A stretch of DNA of 64,000 bases from GCA-2862585 sp965277895. Lineage in GTDB: Bacteria > Bacteroidota > Bacteroidia > Flavobacteriales > UBA7312. Positions 63,001 through 64,000 of the stretch are shown here, in pieces. The stretch covers positions 1,674,001 through 1,738,000 of the forward strand of contig CBDIDR010000001.1 in NCBI GenBank assembly GCA_965277895.1, read 5' to 3'. The translations under genes were made by a program, and so were the position numbers. The notes beneath the pieces were generated by a model that worked only from the letters and a program-made list of their open reading frames with translations, was not told the DNA's origin and searched no databases. The number at the start of each line of letters is the position of its first letter. Positions within the stretch are counted from its first letter, which is position 1.

Positions 63001-64000
63001 AGCGATACCACTTGTGTATATGCTGTTGGATGCGAAGAATGTTCAGGAGAAACTGACGGAACAGGAACTATTGTTGACCTAGACAGCGATGACGATGGCG
63101 TTTGTGATGCCGATGAAATTGTAGGCTGTACAGATGTTCTTGCATGTAACTACAATGAGTTTGCAACAGATAGCGATACCACTTGTATCTATGCTGTTGG
63201 ATGTGAGGAATGTTCAGGAGAAAGCGATGGAACAGGAACTATTGTTGAGCTAGACAGCGATGACGATGGCGTTTGTGATGCCGATGAAATTGTAGGCTGT
63301 ACAGATGTCCTTGCATGTAACTATAATGAAATTGCAACGGATGATGATTCATCATGTATATACACTGTAGGCTGCGAAGAATGTTCAGGAGAAACTGATG
63401 GAACAGGAACCGTAATTGATGTTGACAGCGATGACGATGGTGTTTGTGATGCTGACGAAATATTAGGATGTACAGATACTAATGCTGACAACTATAACCC
63501 TAATGCTACAGAAGAAAATAATAGCTGTAGCTATTGTAGTCAGTTTAGTGTTGTAATGATGGGTGTTACTGACGCATCAGAATTCGGAGCTTCTGATGGT
63601 AATGCTCAAGCAATTGGTTATGGTGGTTCATCAAACTATGATGCAAATGTATTTGATGCTAACGGAATCCCACAAAATCCATTTGCATTGTCAGCAGGTG
63701 ACTACACTTTTGTAATTACAGATATTATTTCCAATTGTACTGCACAAGTGACGTTTACTGTAGGTCAGCCTGATAATGTTAGTCCTTGTGATTTTGTTCC
63801 AACAGGCTTAACAGTTGATAACATTATTCACAATAGAGTAACATTCAACTGGTCAGCAACAGATGCTGCACCATCACACTATATGATTCGTTACAGAGTA
63901 TTAGGAAGTGGAGCAGATGGCTGGACAGTAATTTCTGCTGGTCCTGTGAACACTAACTCTTGGAACGGTACAAGTAGAACACGTTACTTTATGGAGCCAG
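54100..64000 (+). CDS. Giant repetitive secreted protein, probable T9SS cargo (partial, 3' end off window)
   Basis: Open from the ATG at 54100 to the window end: 3300 codons without a stop, checked line by line. Signal peptide MRLLFTIVISILTVSSYAQ. Order of parts: a GCTDPSACNY motif; a single beta-rich, lectin-like domain (about 30-185); 11 copies of a ~120-residue domain (FEKxxxxDWxLxENQD...GGFAYTRTxI), separated by Cys/Asn/Asp-rich linkers (GCTDxxACNYD, DGSCEYxSCADxCGVPNGDNSSC, GCTDPNAxNYDP); nine 57-residue GCTDVLACNYN repeats with Ca-binding-like DSDDDG; a SprB-repeat-like stretch (about 63530-63780); and an FN3-like domain. Strongly acidic. A T9SS sorting domain would be expected beyond the edge. 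Function unknown; adhesin or surface-layer role is inferred. Confidence 0.9.
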   Translation, partial: MRLLFTIVISILTVSSYAQDIPGCTDPSACNYINSDSIVGFNENYSPSEWTQFSGNGNGTISFSEDGNSLVINGSDGDFSNWGGSITGEELSSPTEVYMYVDQDVEVSFDWSAQHNDTWQYEQMYFINGTATSLINPVGENPQSGTITFNASAGDLIGFIEDATNGCCGEGWLTISNFIVTSVGEPANVDDGSCEYTSCADDCGVPNGDNSTCSGCSDPNAYNYDPTYLFDNDSCTVLDCYTGILEVEFEKLGGTDWNLPENQDFITPTCIITRQNNNALYNSVYQNDFNDNQSGSNTMWKNGSYDEGGSWYNNIKDAHGGNMQSIEGDVMTLHILDSDLYFELDFSSWDQNGNWQQFAGGFAYTRTFIGGGEDANCNEVEMVYGCSDEIACNYDTLATYNDGSCEYISCADLCGVPNGDNSSCTGCTDPIAFNYDPNAIISDSCTANTCFEGQSYVEFEKENYADWNLAENQDFITSTCIITRQNQNALYNSVYQNDFWDNQSGSNTMWKNGGYNEGGSWYNNIRDAHGNNMQSIEGDVMTLHILDSDLYFELYFTSWSQYQQGGFAYTRTFITAGENEDCFEVELVGGCTDDYACNYDSLANVNDGTCDYISCADICGVPNGDNSSCTGCTNPSAANYDAENIIDDGSCTSLDCGFELLYNGPTVVNFEKADNAYWNLAENRDFITPTCEITRQNQNALYNSVYQNDFWDNQSGSNTMWKNGAYNEGGDWYNNIRDAHGYNMQNIVGDVMTLHILDSDLYFELYFTSWSQNQQGGFAYTRTFIAQGDSLIEGCIEVELVSGCTDQIACNYDSTATVESGLCEFTSCADECGVPNGDNSTCTDCSGVVNGDDTSCNDECGVPNGDNSTCLGCTDPNAFNYDPTAIIDNDSCTTLDCFDGELEVDFEKENGADWNLAENQDFITPTCIITRQNNRALYNYVYQNDFYDNQSGSNTLWKNGAYSESGSWYNNIRDAHGYNMQNIVGDIMTLHVLDADLYYELYFTSWSQSQQGGFAYTRTFVAAGENADCEEIELINGCTDELACNYDSLATFNDGTCDFISCLDECGVLFGDNSSCIGCTDPNAANYDPANIVDDGSCTSLDCGLELLYNGPTVVYFEKEDNAYWNIAENRDIITPTCEITRQSNHALYNHVYQGDFWDNQGGSNTLWKNGTYNEGGDWYNNIRDAHGYNMQNIVGDIMTLHILDSDLYFELEFTSWTSNGAPWNNNSDESGGFAYIRTFIAQGDSLVEGCVEVELVYGCTDELACNYDSTATVESGFCEYISCADECGVPNGDNSTCTDCSGVVNGDDTSCYDECGVPNGDNSTCSGCTDSNAFNYDPNALIDDSTCTVLDCFNGQIEIDFEKFDGTDWNLAENQDFITPTCIITRQDNQALYNSVYQNDFYDNQSESNTMWKMGSYEMAGTWYNNIRDAHGYNMQNIVGDIMTLHILDSDLYFELEFTSWTSNGAPWFGSISSGGFAYTRTFIGGGENADCEEVNMIYGCTDAIACNFDSLATYNDGSCDYLSCADDCGIPNGDNSSCSGCMDPSAMNYDPTATISDNSCSVLDCDFELNYGSNLIIDFEKENGADWNLSENQDSITPSCIITRQNNRALYNYVYQNDFWDNQSGSNTEWKNGAYNEGGSWYNNIRDAHGGQMQNVVGNTMTLHILDSDLYFELYFTSWSQNQQGGFAYTRTLIAQGDSLVENCDEIIIDGMYGCIDEFACNYDSIASLNDGSCEYISCADDCGVPNGDNSSCTGCMDPIAINYSSINIFDDSSCTILDCDFELTYFGSPLVVDFEKASNADWNLSENQDSITPTCIITRQNMQPLYNTVYQNNYWDNQQNGNIQWKMGSYEEDNNWYFNLRDASNNNMQNIVGETVTLHILDSDLYFELYFTAWSQGWSGGGGFAYTRTFVAQGDNLTEDCEEVLLVYGCTDEVACNYNSLSTFNDGSCEYISCADECGVPNGDNSTCTDCSGVVNGDDDSCFDDCGVLYGDNTSCIGCTDSNAYNYDPTAIISNDSCTVLECYQGGLIVNFEKEDNSNYNLAENQDFITPTCIITRQNQSALYNTVYQDNFWDNQIGSNTEWKMGGFDEENSWYNNIRDASNNNMQNIVGETVTLHILDSDLYFELYFTAWTQGINGGGGGFAYTRTLVYSGTNIDEDANCNEVALIYGCSDPNSCNFDSIATFNDGSCDYSCYDACGVIYGDNSSCSGCMDPSASNYDPNAIVSDDSCADLDCEIDINYDGLITTSFEKEDGADWTLAENQDSITPNCILTRQNQEAIYNIVYQDNFYDNQSGSNTYWKNGPLSSGGGWYNNIRDAHDGQMQTIVGDVMTLHILDADLYFELTFTSWSQNQQGGFAYTRTLVASGSYFLEDCEEVIIDGIYGCTDEIACNFDAIATLEDGTCEYESCADDCGEPNGNNESCSGCMDPFAYNYDPTAIFDDGSCSTIECDFDLNYQGLIVVQFEKEDGADWNLSANRDSITPTCIITRQDNQALYNAVYQDDFWDNQANSNMYWKNGSFDENSAWYNNIRDAHNGNMQTIVGDIMTLHILDDDLYFEFEFTSWTSGGSPWNSSSELSGGFAYTRTLIAQGSDLIEDCDEVVNEIEGCTDILACNYNEIATFDNSSCIYAVGCEECSGETDGTGTIVDLDSDDDGVCDADEIVGCTDVLACNYNEFATDSDTTCVYAVGCEECSGETDGTGTIVDLDSDDDGVCDADEIVGCTDVLACNYNEIATDDDSSCIYTVGCEECSGETNGTGTIVDLDSDDDGVCDADEIVGCTDVLACNYNEFATDSDTTCVYAVGCEECSGETDGTGTIVDLDSDDDGVCDADEIVGCTDVLACNYNEFATDSDTTCVYAVGCEECSGETNGTGTIVDLDSDDDGVCDADEIVGCTDVLSCNYNEFATDSDTTCVYAVGCEECSGETDGTGTIVDLDSDDDGVCDADEILGCTDVLACNYNEFATDSDTTCVYAVGCEECSGETDGTGTIVDLDSDDDGVCDADEIVGCTDVLACNYNEFATDSDTTCIYAVGCEECSGESDGTGTIVELDSDDDGVCDADEIVGCTDVLACNYNEIATDDDSSCIYTVGCEECSGETDGTGTVIDVDSDDDGVCDADEILGCTDTNADNYNPNATEENNSCSYCSQFSVVMMGVTDASEFGASDGNAQAIGYGGSSNYDANVFDANGIPQNPFALSAGDYTFVITDIISNCTAQVTFTVGQPDNVSPCDFVPTGLTVDNIIHNRVTFNWSATDAAPSHYMIRYRVLGSGADGWTVISAGPVNTNSWNGTSRTRYFMEP
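54841..61872 (+). repeat. Eleven tandem 630-735 bp coding units
   Basis: Units start (Phe of FEK) at 54844, 55474, 56107, 56815, 57448, 58183, 58840, 59488, 60202, 60853 and 61498. Spacings range from 630 to 735 bp. Each holds the ~120-residue domain plus a Cys-rich linker. Three linkers have an extra 84-bp insert (TDCSGVVNGDD motif) at 56626-56709, 57994-58077 and 60013-60096. Copies are similar but clearly diverged, unlike the 171-bp repeats that follow. Confidence 0.92.
61927..63465 (+). repeat. Nine 171-bp tandem repeats (57 residues each)
   Basis: GCTD codons begin at 61927, 62098, 62269, 62440, 62611, 62782, 62953, 63124 and 63295, with the next unit starting at 63466: an exact 171-bp period. 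Each unit has six Cys and an Asp-rich thrombospondin-3-like turn (DLDSDDDGVCDADE). Most copies are almost identical at DNA level, so the array is recent or kept uniform by recombination. Confidence 0.95.

Noticed and set aside
61927..63465. Regular repeats as a CRISPR array
   Set aside because: The period is 171 bp with no spacer-like unique segments, and it is in frame within a long coding sequence.

Overview
The window is from a low-GC member of the Bacteroidetes, most likely a free-living, probably marine, Flavobacteriales relative. This rests on type IX secretion system (T9SS) genes (porU, porV, a porP/sprF-like gene, gldK, a gldA-like gene), TonB-dependent receptors with a carboxypeptidase-regulatory-like domain, atpD-atpC as an isolated pair, the exbB-exbD-tonB-folC order, and the Bacteroidetes -7 promoter element TAnnTTTG in front of many genes. 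That element also corrects start codons: several upstream TTG/GTG frame extensions begin inside the promoter, so the true start is the next ATG.

Layout. 1-6226 (minus): a TonB-dependent receptor followed by a large secreted partner that runs off the left edge. 6355-8134: a Rieske-like lipoprotein convergent with ahcY. 8199-12645 (plus): a phosphopantetheinyl transferase, a GGGP synthase, a small thiamine-binding-like protein, a NadR-like P-loop protein, then a TPP riboswitch and a TonB receptor (probable thiamine import). 12706-15531: ribF, atpD, atpC. 15605-20844: a biotin cluster bioF-bioD-bioA-ketosynthase-bioB. 20860-23387 (minus): two small membrane proteins, a MazG-like protein, dtd, rsgA. 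23452-25889: a gldA-like ATPase and metK, separated by a 450-bp region with two SAM-sensing leaders. 25891-30038 (minus): der, era and an ABC-F protein. 30133-31574: initiator tRNA and three small genes. 31571-37018 (minus): porU-porV-ispF. 37199-41128 (plus): porP-like, gldK, murF. 41120-45857 (minus): Wzz-like, Wza-like (SLBB) and acyl-CoA dehydrogenase genes. 45912-53841 (plus): anmK, an amino-acid dehydrogenase, an MscS channel, nhaD, exbB-exbD-tonB, folC. 53903-53977: tRNA-Val. 54100-end: one reading frame of at least 3300 codons for a giant repetitive secreted protein.

The most unusual parts are these. First, the gldA-metK intergenic region has an intact minus-strand SAM-I riboswitch with its own promoter. 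It leads only into a 34-codon remnant that matches the N-terminus of cobalamin-dependent methionine synthase (MetH). A second leader, resembling SAM-II, lies on the plus strand before metK. Second, the giant secreted protein carries 11 copies of a ~120-residue domain that I know mostly as a single-copy domain, alternating with Cys/Asp-rich linkers, then nine almost identical 57-residue repeats (exact 171-bp period), then SprB-like and fibronectin III-like segments. It is probably T9SS cargo, in the same window as the T9SS sortase machinery. Third, a non-standard ketosynthase sits inside the biotin cluster, which has no bioC or pimeloyl-ACP esterase gene.
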